Position numbers and translations under genes: made by a program | Origin: an uncultured Pelagibacteraceae bacterium | Lineage (GTDB): Bacteria > Pseudomonadota > Alphaproteobacteria > Pelagibacterales > Pelagibacteraceae | DNA: 39,943 nucleotides | Assembly: GCA_902606445.1 (NCBI GenBank) | Contig: CACLGJ010000009.1 | Span: forward strand, 1-39,943 | Direction: 5' to 3' | The notes under the pieces: generated by a model | Seen by the model: the letters and a program-made list of their open reading frames with translations, nothing else | Told to the model about the DNA's origin: nothing | Databases searched by the model: none | Part shown: positions 1 to 7,514 of the stretch, piece after piece | Numbering within the stretch: the stretch's first letter is position 1 | Layout of the letters: each line of letters opens with the position of its first letter

Positions 1-320
1 ATAATCAAAAAAAACCTTTTTTATACCCATCAATGAAATATAAGTTAGAAAAAATTAAATCAGACAAAGTACATATTGAGGGTGCTAACAATATAAGAGA
101 TTTTTTAAATGCTGAAAAAGTAGTAAAAATTATACTCAAAATTTTTGATAAAAAATTAACAGGCATATATAATATCGGATCTGGAAAAGGAATATCTATA
201 AAAAAATTTATTAATAATTATATTGATAAAAAAAAGATAATAATTGATAATAAAAAACCGAACTCATTAGTTGCAAATATTAGTAAGCTCAACAAAAAAA
301 TTAATGTAAATAATGCCTAA
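1..320 (+). CDS. NAD-dependent sugar epimerase/reductase, C-terminal part (partial)
   Basis: The reading frame is open from the left edge (first whole codon at base 3), so the ATG at 33 is probably internal and this is the last ~105 residues of a longer protein. The visible part has an 'NIRDFL' motif followed by 'GIYNIGSGKGISIKKF', typical of the C-terminal substrate domain of extended short-chain dehydrogenases acting on nucleotide sugars. The Rossmann domain and the YxxxK motif lie outside the window, so the exact reaction cannot be named. The stop overlaps the start of the ColD-like gene by 8 bases, suggesting co-translation. A role in 4-keto reduction or epimerisation of a deoxysugar is an inference from that neighbour. 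Confidence 0.75.
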   Translation, partial: NQKKPFLYPSMKYKLEKIKSDKVHIEGANNIRDFLNAEKVVKIILKIFDKKLTGIYNIGSGKGISIKKFINNYIDKKKIIIDNKKPNSLVANISKLNKKINVNNA

Positions 321-1488
321 AGATATTAGATATAAATTAGCAGAAGATACGATTACAAATTCAGAAATAAAAAAATTATCAAAATGGTTGATTAAAGCCG
401 ACCGATTAACACAAAATAAAAATGTAAAAAAATTTGAAAGTAATTTTTCAAAATATATTAAAGTTACAAATTCAACTTTTGTTAACAGTGGTTCATCTGC
501 AAATTTATTAATCGCACAATCTTTGCTTGAGTCAGGGTTATTAAAAAATAAAATAGTAATAGCTCCTACTTTATCATGGGCTACAACAGTTACACCTTTT
601 TTACAGTTAGGATATGATGTTAAATTGTGTGACACAAATTTTAAAAATTTAGGTTTATCTATTGACCATTTAGAATATCTTTGCAAAAAATTTAAACCAT
701 CTTTAATTGTTTTAGTTCATGTTCTAGGACATGCTAATGAGATGGAAAAAATATTAAAGATTTGCAAAAAGTATAAAACTTTTTTAGTCGAAGACACATG
801 TGAAGCATTAGGATCTATGGTCAAAAGAAAAAAACTAGGATCGTTCGGGATAGCATCATCATTTTCATTTTATTATGGACATCATATTTCAACCATTGAA
901 GGTGGAATGGTTTGTACCAATAACAGCAATCTAGCTAATATAATGAAATCAGTTAGATCTCATGGTTGGTTAAGAGATTATCCACAAAAAGAAAAAAATA
1001 AGATAATTAAAAAAAATAAAATTTCAAAATTCCAATCCAGATTTAGTTTTATTTATTCTGGATTTAACATTCGATCTACAGAAATAAATGCATTTTTAGG
1101 CATCAATCAATTAAAAAAAATTAATCAAATTTCTAGAATTAGACAAAAAAATTACAATGTTTATTTAAAACATTTGAAAAGATTTCATTATCAAGATTGC
1201 AAAACAAATTTATTATCAAACTTTGGATTTGCTACAATGTTATTAAATCGTGATGAGGTATTTGATCACCTTACAAGAAAAAAGATAGAATGTAGACCAA
1301 TTATCGCTGGAAATATGTCGGCTCAAGTATTCTGGAAAAAAAAAGATAAAAAAGAGAAATATCCAAATGCAGAGAAAATACATGATTATGGATTATATTT
1401 GCCAAATCATGCTAACCTTAAAAAAGACGATATAGTCTATATTTGTAAAGAATTTTCAAAAAAAGCAAAGTTGTTAAAAAATTTATAA
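313..1488 (+). CDS. ColD-like PLP-dependent nucleotide-sugar 3-dehydratase (DegT/DnrJ/EryC1/StrS family)
   Basis: The 391-residue protein has the DegT/DnrJ/EryC1/StrS sugar-aminotransferase fold: 'SGSSANLL' near residue 59 (phosphate binding), 'VEDTCEALGS' at 159-168 (the Asp that holds the PLP ring nitrogen) and 'EGGM' at 196-199. Where aminotransferases carry the Schiff-base lysine, it reads 'YYGHHISTIEGG', with His190 at the lysine position. His at this site is the mark of the 3-deoxygenating enzymes ColD and RfbH/E1. The length and the later 'KIECRPIIAGN' motif fit ColD (GDP-4-keto-6-deoxymannose 3-dehydratase) better than the longer Fe-S enzyme RfbH. Expected role is C3 deoxygenation of a 4-keto-6-deoxy nucleotide sugar for surface polysaccharide. 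The exact nucleotide sugar is not known. Confidence 0.85.
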   Translation: MPKDIRYKLAEDTITNSEIKKLSKWLIKADRLTQNKNVKKFESNFSKYIKVTNSTFVNSGSSANLLIAQSLLESGLLKNKIVIAPTLSWATTVTPFLQLGYDVKLCDTNFKNLGLSIDHLEYLCKKFKPSLIVLVHVLGHANEMEKILKICKKYKTFLVEDTCEALGSMVKRKKLGSFGIASSFSFYYGHHISTIEGGMVCTNNSNLANIMKSVRSHGWLRDYPQKEKNKIIKKNKISKFQSRFSFIYSGFNIRSTEINAFLGINQLKKINQISRIRQKNYNVYLKHLKRFHYQDCKTNLLSNFGFATMLLNRDEVFDHLTRKKIECRPIIAGNMSAQVFWKKKDKKEKYPNAEKIHDYGLYLPNHANLKKDDIVYICKEFSKKAKLLKNL

Positions 1489-1526
1489 ATGGAAACTAAT
1501 TACACTAGATAATAATAAATTTTATT

Positions 1527-2237
1527 ATGACTAAAGCAGCAATTATTATCCCCACATATAACGAGGCTAAGAATATTGATGAATTGGTTAAAAAAATAAA
1601 TAATCAACTAAGTAATGCTATCATATTTATTATTGACGACTCGCCATTGCCAGAAATAAAACTTATTTGTAAAAAATATAAGAATTTAAGATATTTCCAC
1701 AGAAAAAAAAAGAAAGGCAGAGGATCTGCAGTATTATTTGGAATTAAGAAAGCCCTTAAAGATAAAAAAATTAAGATAATTATAGAAATGGATGCTGACT
1801 TTTCACATAGTCCACAAGAACTAAAAAAAAAAATTAACTATTTTAATCAAAAAAAAATTGATTTACTCATATCAAGCAGATATCTCCAGGGTAGTAAAAT
1901 CTTAAATTGGAGTTGGTCTAGAAGAATTTTTTCTATTTTGTCAAATTTACTTGCCAGAATTTTTTTAAGAATAAATTTGAGTGATTTTACTAATGGATTT
2001 AGATTTTATTCAATTAGATCCGCAAGAAAAATAATTAAAAATTGTGGGAATATAGGTGATGGATTTATAATTTTGTCAGAAATAATTGTAGTTATAAGCA
2101 ATTCTAATTTTAAGATAAAAGAACTTCCTACAACATTTATCAACAGAACCAGAGGTGAAAGTTCTGTAAATTTGAGACTTATCTTACAATCTTTTTTTGG
2201 ACTTATTAAATTATCTCTTATTAAAAATAAATTATAA
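1527..2237 (+). CDS. Family 2 glycosyltransferase, polyprenyl-phosphate mannosyltransferase (DPM1)-like
   Basis: The 236-residue protein begins with the GT2 signature 'IIIPTYNEAKNIDEL' at residues 6-20, then Asp37-Asp38 and the metal-binding 'EMDADFSHSP' at 87-96 (D89xD91). 'ISSRYLQGS' and 'DFTNGFRFY' at 153-161 resemble the dolichol/polyprenol-phosphate mannose synthase subgroup. There is no C-terminal membrane domain, so it is the short soluble DPM1-like form. It probably loads a sugar from a nucleotide donor onto undecaprenyl phosphate for polysaccharide assembly or protein/lipid modification. It lies 38 bases after the ColD-like gene, and its stop directly abuts the stop of the convergent membrane protein. 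The donor sugar is not known. Confidence 0.85.
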   Translation: MTKAAIIIPTYNEAKNIDELVKKINNQLSNAIIFIIDDSPLPEIKLICKKYKNLRYFHRKKKKGRGSAVLFGIKKALKDKKIKIIIEMDADFSHSPQELKKKINYFNQKKIDLLISSRYLQGSKILNWSWSRRIFSILSNLLARIFLRINLSDFTNGFRFYSIRSARKIIKNCGNIGDGFIILSEIIVVISNSNFKIKELPTTFINRTRGESSVNLRLILQSFFGLIKLSLIKNKL

Positions 2238-3500
2238 TTATTTATAATTTAAATTATTTTTTAAATTTTTATAAAATAAATTTATTAAGTAAAGTGATAA
2301 AGCTGTTATCATAATCATTAATGAATAATCAATTATACTTTTTAAAGAAATTATAAGAATAAATAAATTTGAAAAAATTCTTTGACCATCAATATATTGA
2401 ATACCATCATTAACATTAAAGTATGAATATATATAAGAGTAAAAAAGTTTTGCTAAATATATATTTAAAATAATTTGAAAGGGAAATTTCTTTAAAGATA
2501 TACCAAGCTTAAAAATTAAAGGTAATATTCCTATTAAAAAAATTTCTCTATGAAAAAAATTTGAGAAGAAGATAAAACATATAATTGATAAATAAGACGA
2601 AATTATAAACAGCTTAAATTCTAAACTGTAAAAGTTGATTTCGTGAAGAATATCTTTATTTAAATCCAAACTTATTTTTTTGTAAGCTTTAGTTATAAGG
2701 TAAAAAAATAAAAGATATGTTAAAAGTAACAATACAATATAATTTAAATCAAATAAATATTTCAAAATTTTTGCAGAAGAATTCAAAGAAAATAAATAGT
2801 GATAGCCAGCTTTTGCACCACTAAGATTTTTTAAAAAGTAAATGTATTCTGAATAATTAAAATATAAGTATGATATTGAAATGATAAAAATTATAATAAA
2901 AATTATAAAAATCTTTTTTATACTTCGATTTTCATTTTCAAAAAAAATATTTAAAAATAAAATAATCGGATAAATTTTTGTGAATGTTAAAAAAAAATAT
3001 AAAGCCCAATTAATTATATAGAATCTATTTAATACAGTAAAAACTAATAATACAAAAATTAGCAAATCTATGTTTGCGCCTGAATACAATAAAAAGGATG
3101 ATGGATTAAAAATTACCAATATAAGTATAATCAGGCTGTTATAATTTTGAATAGCGAATGTAGTTACAATCAAATATATAGATAAAAAAATTAATAGATA
3201 AGGCAGTACATTGATATAAAAAAAATTTAATCTTTCTGAATATGGAGTTTCAAAAAAAATTTTTCCATAATTAAACTCACGCTTTGCACATTCCATAAAA
3301 GAATTTCTATCTTCATAAAAATTTAAGCCTAAGTTATTACACTCTAACCATTTTATAGGAGTCTTAAGATCTCCAAATAACTCTGGAAACCACCAAATAA
3401 ATTTACTTACATATTCATTGTTAATTACAAATATTATTAACAAAAAAAAAAGTAACGATATTAAAATTTTAGTAAAATTTTTATTGAGAATTATAAACAT
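2238..3500 (-). CDS. Polytopic membrane protein, possible GT-C (GT87-like) glycosyltransferase
   Basis: The 420-residue protein is almost entirely hydrophobic, with about ten predicted transmembrane segments starting at residues 12-27. A loop after the first segment ('FGDLKTPIKWLECNNLGLNFYEDR') is followed near residue 145 by 'SGANIDLLIFVLLVF' and then 'FTKIYPIIL'. That pair resembles the 'ERGNxDLxIF ... KxYP' arrangement of DUF2029/GT87-type membrane glycosyltransferases that use polyprenyl-phosphate sugars. This fits the neighbouring DPM1-like enzyme, which could make the lipid-linked donor. The family assignment is from pattern memory only and the acceptor is unknown. Its stop abuts that of the GT2 gene with no bases between. 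Confidence 0.6.
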   Translation of the reverse strand: MFIILNKNFTKILISLLFFLLIIFVINNEYVSKFIWWFPELFGDLKTPIKWLECNNLGLNFYEDRNSFMECAKREFNYGKIFFETPYSERLNFFYINVLPYLLIFLSIYLIVTTFAIQNYNSLIILILVIFNPSSFLLYSGANIDLLIFVLLVFTVLNRFYIINWALYFFLTFTKIYPIILFLNIFFENENRSIKKIFIIFIIIFIISISYLYFNYSEYIYFLKNLSGAKAGYHYLFSLNSSAKILKYLFDLNYIVLLLLTYLLFFYLITKAYKKISLDLNKDILHEINFYSLEFKLFIISSYLSIICFIFFSNFFHREIFLIGILPLIFKLGISLKKFPFQIILNIYLAKLFYSYIYSYFNVNDGIQYIDGQRIFSNLFILIISLKSIIDYSLMIMITALSLYLINLFYKNLKNNLNYK

Positions 3501-3549
3501 AGAGTATTTACAAAAAAATTTTGAAACTGTTTTTCAAATTGTGATTAAT

Positions 3550-5475
3550 TTAACCTTTTCCACGCCATGGGATATATTTATCTATTAATTTTCTTAAAGT
3601 AATATCAAACAACAAACCAAGCATACCCATAATAAAAATTGTGATCCAAATTACTTCATACTGAAAATACTTTTTTGCAACATTTTCAACAAAACCAATA
3701 CCAGTTGTTCCAGCTAAAAATTCAGCAGCGACTAAAGTTCCCCAACACATACCAACAGCAACTCTAATGCCAGTTAATATTTCAGGAAGTGAATTAGGAA
3801 ATATTACATATCTTAAAATTTGTTTTTTTGATGCCCCTAATGAGTGAGCAGCATGAATTTTTGAAAGCTGAGTTCCGGATGCTCCAGCTCTAGCTGAGAT
3901 AATCATAATTGATAATGAAACCATAAATAAAAGGAAAACTTTTCCTGTATTATCAATTCCCAACACTGAAATAATTAATGGTGCCCAAGCTAAAGGAGGA
4001 ACTGGTCTATAAAGTTCAATTAAAGGATCAAAAAAACCTTTTGCAAATCTATTTAACCCCATAAATAGCCCTAATGGAACGCCTATAAGTATTCCAAAAA
4101 CTAATCCTAAAAAGACTCTTAGAAATGAGTCCCATATGTGTCCATAAGGAACTGGCACCTTTAATAAATTAAAATCACCAGTTACAATTTTAAGAACTCC
4201 ACCTTTAAAATTTTGTTTAACTATTCCATCTTTAGTATGAACGGGATATTCGCCTGGTAAAATATCTGCAATAAAATCAGGCAAGATAAAACCGACAACA
4301 TTACTTATATCAACCATTTTTATCCATAGAAGAGGAACATCTTTATAGCCAACACTTGGTTTAGACATTAAGATAAATTTATTAAATGTATCAGATGGTT
4401 TTGGAAGCCATCTTCCAGATCCCTGTTCTGAGCAATTTGCTCCACTAGCAACTATTGTTCCAGCAGGAAATAATAAAATATCTATTAACCTTAAACCACC
4501 TTGAGCCTGTAGTTGTGCTTTATCAAATTTGATAATAGAATTTTGCATTTCATCTAAGGCGTTTGGTGGGTATATACTTGCAAATTCTATTCTTCTTGCA
4601 ATTTTAACGATATTTTTAGCATAGTCTGAGGCTATTTCTTCACTATCATCAAGACTTTTTCTGTAAGTTTTAACATTATCTTTAATTTCTTTAATCTTAT
4701 TTTTAAATTGTGGATTATGGTTTCGTAATTTAAAAAACTCATCACTAATTAAATTTAATTCTTGAGCAGCAGCATGAAATTTTAGACCTTTATCTGTTGC
4801 TGGGATCAGAGGTACTTCTAAGGTATTCTCTATTGAACCTGAACCAGCATTTATTTTTGTAATACCCCAACCGCCTTCTTCTTTTGCAGCTTGTAATCTT
4901 TCATTTAATTCTTGTTCAGTTTCTATTGGATAATCTGGCCTTTGAAAATTTTCAGTTAAAAGATTTATTTTACCAGTTATATCATCTATTTTTTGTTTAG
5001 TTTCAATTTCAAGTAAATCTTCATTAGTTAATAATGGAATTAATTGTTTTGTCTTGTTTATGAAATTAATAAGAATTGTTTTTTGTTCATCATTAAGTTC
5101 TTGAGAGTTTTGTATTTCCAAAGAAATTATCTTTAAGTTTTTATTTTCTTGCTTAATTTGATTAGTGCTTTTTAATTCTCTTTCCTCAATAGGAAATTGA
5201 TATTTTAATCCTAGCAAAGAGTCATTAACCTTAGCTACTTGACAAAGCTCATTAGCAGATTTTGGATAAAATCCTTTTGCAATATCCCAAGAATAATAAA
5301 GCCAAATAAAAATAAGAAAACTACTTCCCACAATAACCCAGTGAGTACCACCTAACGCTCTTTCAGGATTACCAAAAACTGCATCAATTTTTTCAGTTCT
5401 AATTAATCGTCTCCCATAAAGAATACATCCAATGATAGCAATTAATATTAAAAAAGTTACTATTTGAGTAAGCAT
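3550..5475 (-). CDS. tauC: Taurine-type ABC transporter permease with a large inserted periplasmic domain
   Basis: The C-terminal part (about residues 440-641) is a TauC/SsuC-type permease, with the EAA loop around residues 541-565 ('HSLGASKKQILRYVIFPNSL') and 'PVPPLAWAPL' at 491-500. At 641 residues it is more than twice the usual ~275. Transmembrane segments at about 3-20 and 46-64 precede a charged, partly coiled-coil stretch (about 65-320). The canonical start-of-permease motif 'LPKPSD' appears at 357-362, with a further loop at about 370-440. The start codon directly abuts the tauB stop. With TauA and TauB it should form a high-affinity taurine/sulfonate importer. The role of the insert is unknown; it could hold or receive the binding protein. 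Confidence 0.85.
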   Translation of the reverse strand: MLTQIVTFLILIAIIGCILYGRRLIRTEKIDAVFGNPERALGGTHWVIVGSSFLIFIWLYYSWDIAKGFYPKSANELCQVAKVNDSLLGLKYQFPIEERELKSTNQIKQENKNLKIISLEIQNSQELNDEQKTILINFINKTKQLIPLLTNEDLLEIETKQKIDDITGKINLLTENFQRPDYPIETEQELNERLQAAKEEGGWGITKINAGSGSIENTLEVPLIPATDKGLKFHAAAQELNLISDEFFKLRNHNPQFKNKIKEIKDNVKTYRKSLDDSEEIASDYAKNIVKIARRIEFASIYPPNALDEMQNSIIKFDKAQLQAQGGLRLIDILLFPAGTIVASGANCSEQGSGRWLPKPSDTFNKFILMSKPSVGYKDVPLLWIKMVDISNVVGFILPDFIADILPGEYPVHTKDGIVKQNFKGGVLKIVTGDFNLLKVPVPYGHIWDSFLRVFLGLVFGILIGVPLGLFMGLNRFAKGFFDPLIELYRPVPPLAWAPLIISVLGIDNTGKVFLLFMVSLSIMIISARAGASGTQLSKIHAAHSLGASKKQILRYVIFPNSLPEILTGIRVAVGMCWGTLVAAEFLAGTTGIGFVENVAKKYFQYEVIWITIFIMGMLGLLFDITLRKLIDKYIPWRGKG

Positions 5476-6273
5476 TTAAATTTCTTTACCCATAATTTCT
5501 TCTTCCATATCCCAAATCATTTCCAATATTTCATCTCTTTTTTCAGAAAAATCCTTATTTTTTTTTATTTCTCTCAAATCCTCTTTAAGACCCATTGAAG
5601 CAAAGGGAAGATTATATTCTTTGTGTATTCGACCTGGTCGAGGAGCCATTACATAAAGTCTTTCACCAAGTAATAAAGCTTCCTCAACTGAGTGAGTTAT
5701 TAAAATAATTGTTTTTCCAGTTTCTTTCCAAATTTTTAAAACTAAAGACTGCATTTTTTCTCTTGTTAGTGCATCAAGAGCTCCTAATGGTTCATCCATC
5801 AAAATTAAATCAGGATCATTTATTAGACATCTTGCAAGAGCAACTCTTTGCTGCATACCGCCAGATAACTGATAAGTTGGAGTATTTCCAAAACCTTTGA
5901 GTCCAACAATTTCTAACCATTCATCAACTTTTCTTTGAGTTTTTATTGAATCTTTCTTTTTCATTCTTAATCCAAAGTTCACATTTTCTGCCACTGTTAA
6001 CCACTCAAATAAAGCACCTTGTTGAAAAACCATACCTCTCTCAACACCTGGACCATCAATTTCATTATTATTTAAAGTGATGCTCCCAGAAGTTGGTCTA
6101 ATAAATCCTGCTGTAATGTTTAATAAAGTTGTTTTACCACAACCTGATGGTCCAAGAACTGTTAATAGCTCTCCTTTTTTAAGAGTGAAATTTAAATCTT
6201 TTAATGCATGAACTGTTTCCCCCTTAGGAGTTTTAAAAATCATGTTTAGATTATGTGAAACAAGATCACTCAT
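5476..6273 (-). CDS. tauB: Taurine-type ABC transporter ATP-binding protein
   Basis: A 265-residue ATPase of the nitrate/sulfonate/taurine class. Visible motifs in order: Walker A 'GPSGCGKTT' at 41-49, Q-loop Gln84, signature 'LSGGMQQR' at 136-143, Walker B 'LILMDEP' at 156-162, D-loop 'ALDALT' and H-loop His194. It powers import through TauC using substrate delivered by TauA. It follows tauA on the same strand after an 84-base gap containing a stable hairpin, and runs straight into tauC with no spacer. Specificity for taurine rather than another sulfonate is inferred from the linked aminotransferase and alanine dehydrogenase. Confidence 0.92.
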   Translation of the reverse strand: MSDLVSHNLNMIFKTPKGETVHALKDLNFTLKKGELLTVLGPSGCGKTTLLNITAGFIRPTSGSITLNNNEIDGPGVERGMVFQQGALFEWLTVAENVNFGLRMKKKDSIKTQRKVDEWLEIVGLKGFGNTPTYQLSGGMQQRVALARCLINDPDLILMDEPLGALDALTREKMQSLVLKIWKETGKTIILITHSVEEALLLGERLYVMAPRPGRIHKEYNLPFASMGLKEDLREIKKNKDFSEKRDEILEMIWDMEEEIMGKEI

Positions 6274-6295
6274 AAAATTTTATATAAGATATTTT

Positions 6296-6337
6296 CTTAA
6301 AAAAATAGGCACCAATTTATTAAATTGGCGCCTATTT
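6296..6337 (-). terminator. Hairpin with T-tract between tauA and tauB (attenuator or 3' stabiliser)
   Basis: Bases 6303-6318 pair with 6322-6337 around the axis 'TTATTAA'. The only departure from full pairing becomes a G-U wobble when read as minus-strand RNA, which points to a minus-strand transcript. A run of T follows on the minus strand (bases 6305 down to 6301, then TTAAG). It lies just after the tauA stop and before the tauB start, so it probably ends or protects most tauA transcripts while letting some continue into tauBC. Confidence 0.7.
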
Positions 6338-6357
6338 AAATTTTAATTACCTTTAAA

Positions 6358-7299
6358 TTATAAAGGTAAGAAACTTGTATCTACGTTTCCTCTAGGAGTG
6401 CCCATACCTTCTAGGAATTTATGAAGATTTCCGCTCTCCATTGATACTTTTGTTTCTTCTGGAGTTAAGAATTTCATTCCAGATAAAGTTTCTTTCAAGT
6501 CTGCAACTTTCATCTCTGAAGCTTTAGATAATGCATTTACATCATGTTTACCTGCATGATATCTTGCATTTGCTTCATGAGTCACTTCTACGAAAGTTCT
6601 TAGCATTCCTGGATTTTCCTTCATAAACTTTGTAGTTACTGAAGTAATGTCTATACCCAAGATACCTGCATCTCTAGCTTCTTTAACTGTAAGCAATCTA
6701 GTACCAACTGCAGTTGCAGATTTAATTGAGTTACCACCAAATAAACATGCCATTACGACATCACCACTAACTAAAGCAGCTGCGCCCTCAGGGGGATCCA
6801 TTTGAATGATATCCATCTTATTTCTATCAGCACCGATTACTTTCATACTTTCATCAAAAACATATTCAGCCATTGTCCCAAGTGGAACAGCAACTTTTTT
6901 GCCCTCTAATTCAGAACCATTTGCTTTTGTAATTCCTGAAGCATTTGAAGTAACACAAGTTGTTCCTCCCATTCCGTATTCCATAGCCACATCAACTAAT
7001 TTAATTGGTGCTTTAGATTTTACAGCGTTAATAAAAGGTACTAATCCTTGTGAGTAAGAAATGTCAATATCTCCTGCTAACATAGCATCAGTCATTGCTC
7101 CACCATTAGAGAAAGTTGTCCATTTAACTGGAACTCCTAAAGCTTTTGCATAATCTTTTTTAACCATAGCCTCTAAATTTGGACTTGGCCATTCTAGAAA
7201 ATAAGCAACTCTAACTTCATTAGCAGCCGCATTAGCAGCAGAAATACTCAAGTTAAGAGCTACAAAACATCCTAGAAGAAAACTTATTATTTTTTTCAT
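6358..7299 (-). CDS. tauA: Taurine-type ABC transporter substrate-binding protein
   Basis: A 313-residue periplasmic binding protein. Residues 1-25 form a clear signal peptide ('MKKIISFLLGCFVALNLSIS', then an Ala-rich cleavage site near ANA). The mature start 'EVRVAYFLEWPSPNLEA' and the middle 'GGAMTDAMLAGDIDISYSQG' match the TauA/SsuA/NMT1-like class, which binds sulfonates and related compounds. It is the first gene of the tauABC run. A strong Shine-Dalgarno (TAGGGG, 7305-7310) lies just upstream and a hairpin follows its stop, both consistent with much higher expression than tauB and tauC. The ligand is inferred from context, not from binding-pocket residues. Confidence 0.88.
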   Translation of the reverse strand: MKKIISFLLGCFVALNLSISAANAAANEVRVAYFLEWPSPNLEAMVKKDYAKALGVPVKWTTFSNGGAMTDAMLAGDIDISYSQGLVPFINAVKSKAPIKLVDVAMEYGMGGTTCVTSNASGITKANGSELEGKKVAVPLGTMAEYVFDESMKVIGADRNKMDIIQMDPPEGAAALVSGDVVMACLFGGNSIKSATAVGTRLLTVKEARDAGILGIDITSVTTKFMKENPGMLRTFVEVTHEANARYHAGKHDVNALSKASEMKVADLKETLSGMKFLTPEETKVSMESGNLHKFLEGMGTPRGNVDTSFLPL

Positions 7300-7514
7300 T
7301 TATTCCCCTATCTTTAATTATTTAATTGTAGATATTTAAATTCAATTTTGGATAGAAGTAAAACAAATTATCTTAGGTAGCTGAATTACAAAGATTTCAT
7401 TTGTACAATTTAAAGTTGTATTGTAGTGTTTGTTCAATTTGAGTTTTGAAAAATTTCTAGTAAACGATCAAATTTAGTCTATGAATTTAATAAAACTTAA
7501 ATTTAATTAAACAT
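7300..7514. promoter_or_regulatory. Divergent tau control region with TTGTA/TACAA half-sites
   Basis: This 215-base AT-rich gap separates tauA (minus) from the aminotransferase (plus) and must hold both promoters. Between 7387 and 7425 there are five copies of TTGTA or its complement: TACAA at 7387-7391, TTGTA at 7401-7405, TACAA at 7404-7408, and TTGTA at 7416-7420 and 7421-7425. They form a palindrome TTGTACAA (7401-7408) and an inverted pair TACAAA/TTTGTA (7387-7392 and 7400-7405). This is a candidate operator for a taurine-responsive regulator. I could not pick out convincing -10 and -35 boxes for either direction. Confidence 0.45.
7305..7310 (-). promoter_or_regulatory. Strong ribosome binding site of tauA
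   Basis: Read on the minus strand the bases before the start are TAGGGGAATAA-ATG, giving an AGGGG core about five bases from the start codon. Most genes here, including tauB, tauC and the aminotransferase, have no such site. Strong initiation of the binding protein is therefore likely. Confidence 0.65.

Noticed and set aside
267..686. A 139-codon open frame on the minus strand
   Set aside because: It lies antisense to the ColD-like gene, which has clear family motifs. The minus frame has no recognisable domain.
2229..2250. AAATTATAA-TTAT-TTATAATTT inverted repeat as a definite terminator
   Set aside because: It is entirely A/T and such repeats are expected by chance here. It is kept only as part of a pattern finding.
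6806..7057. An 83-codon plus-strand frame inside tauA
   Set aside because: It is antisense to a well-supported binding protein and has no start signal or domain.
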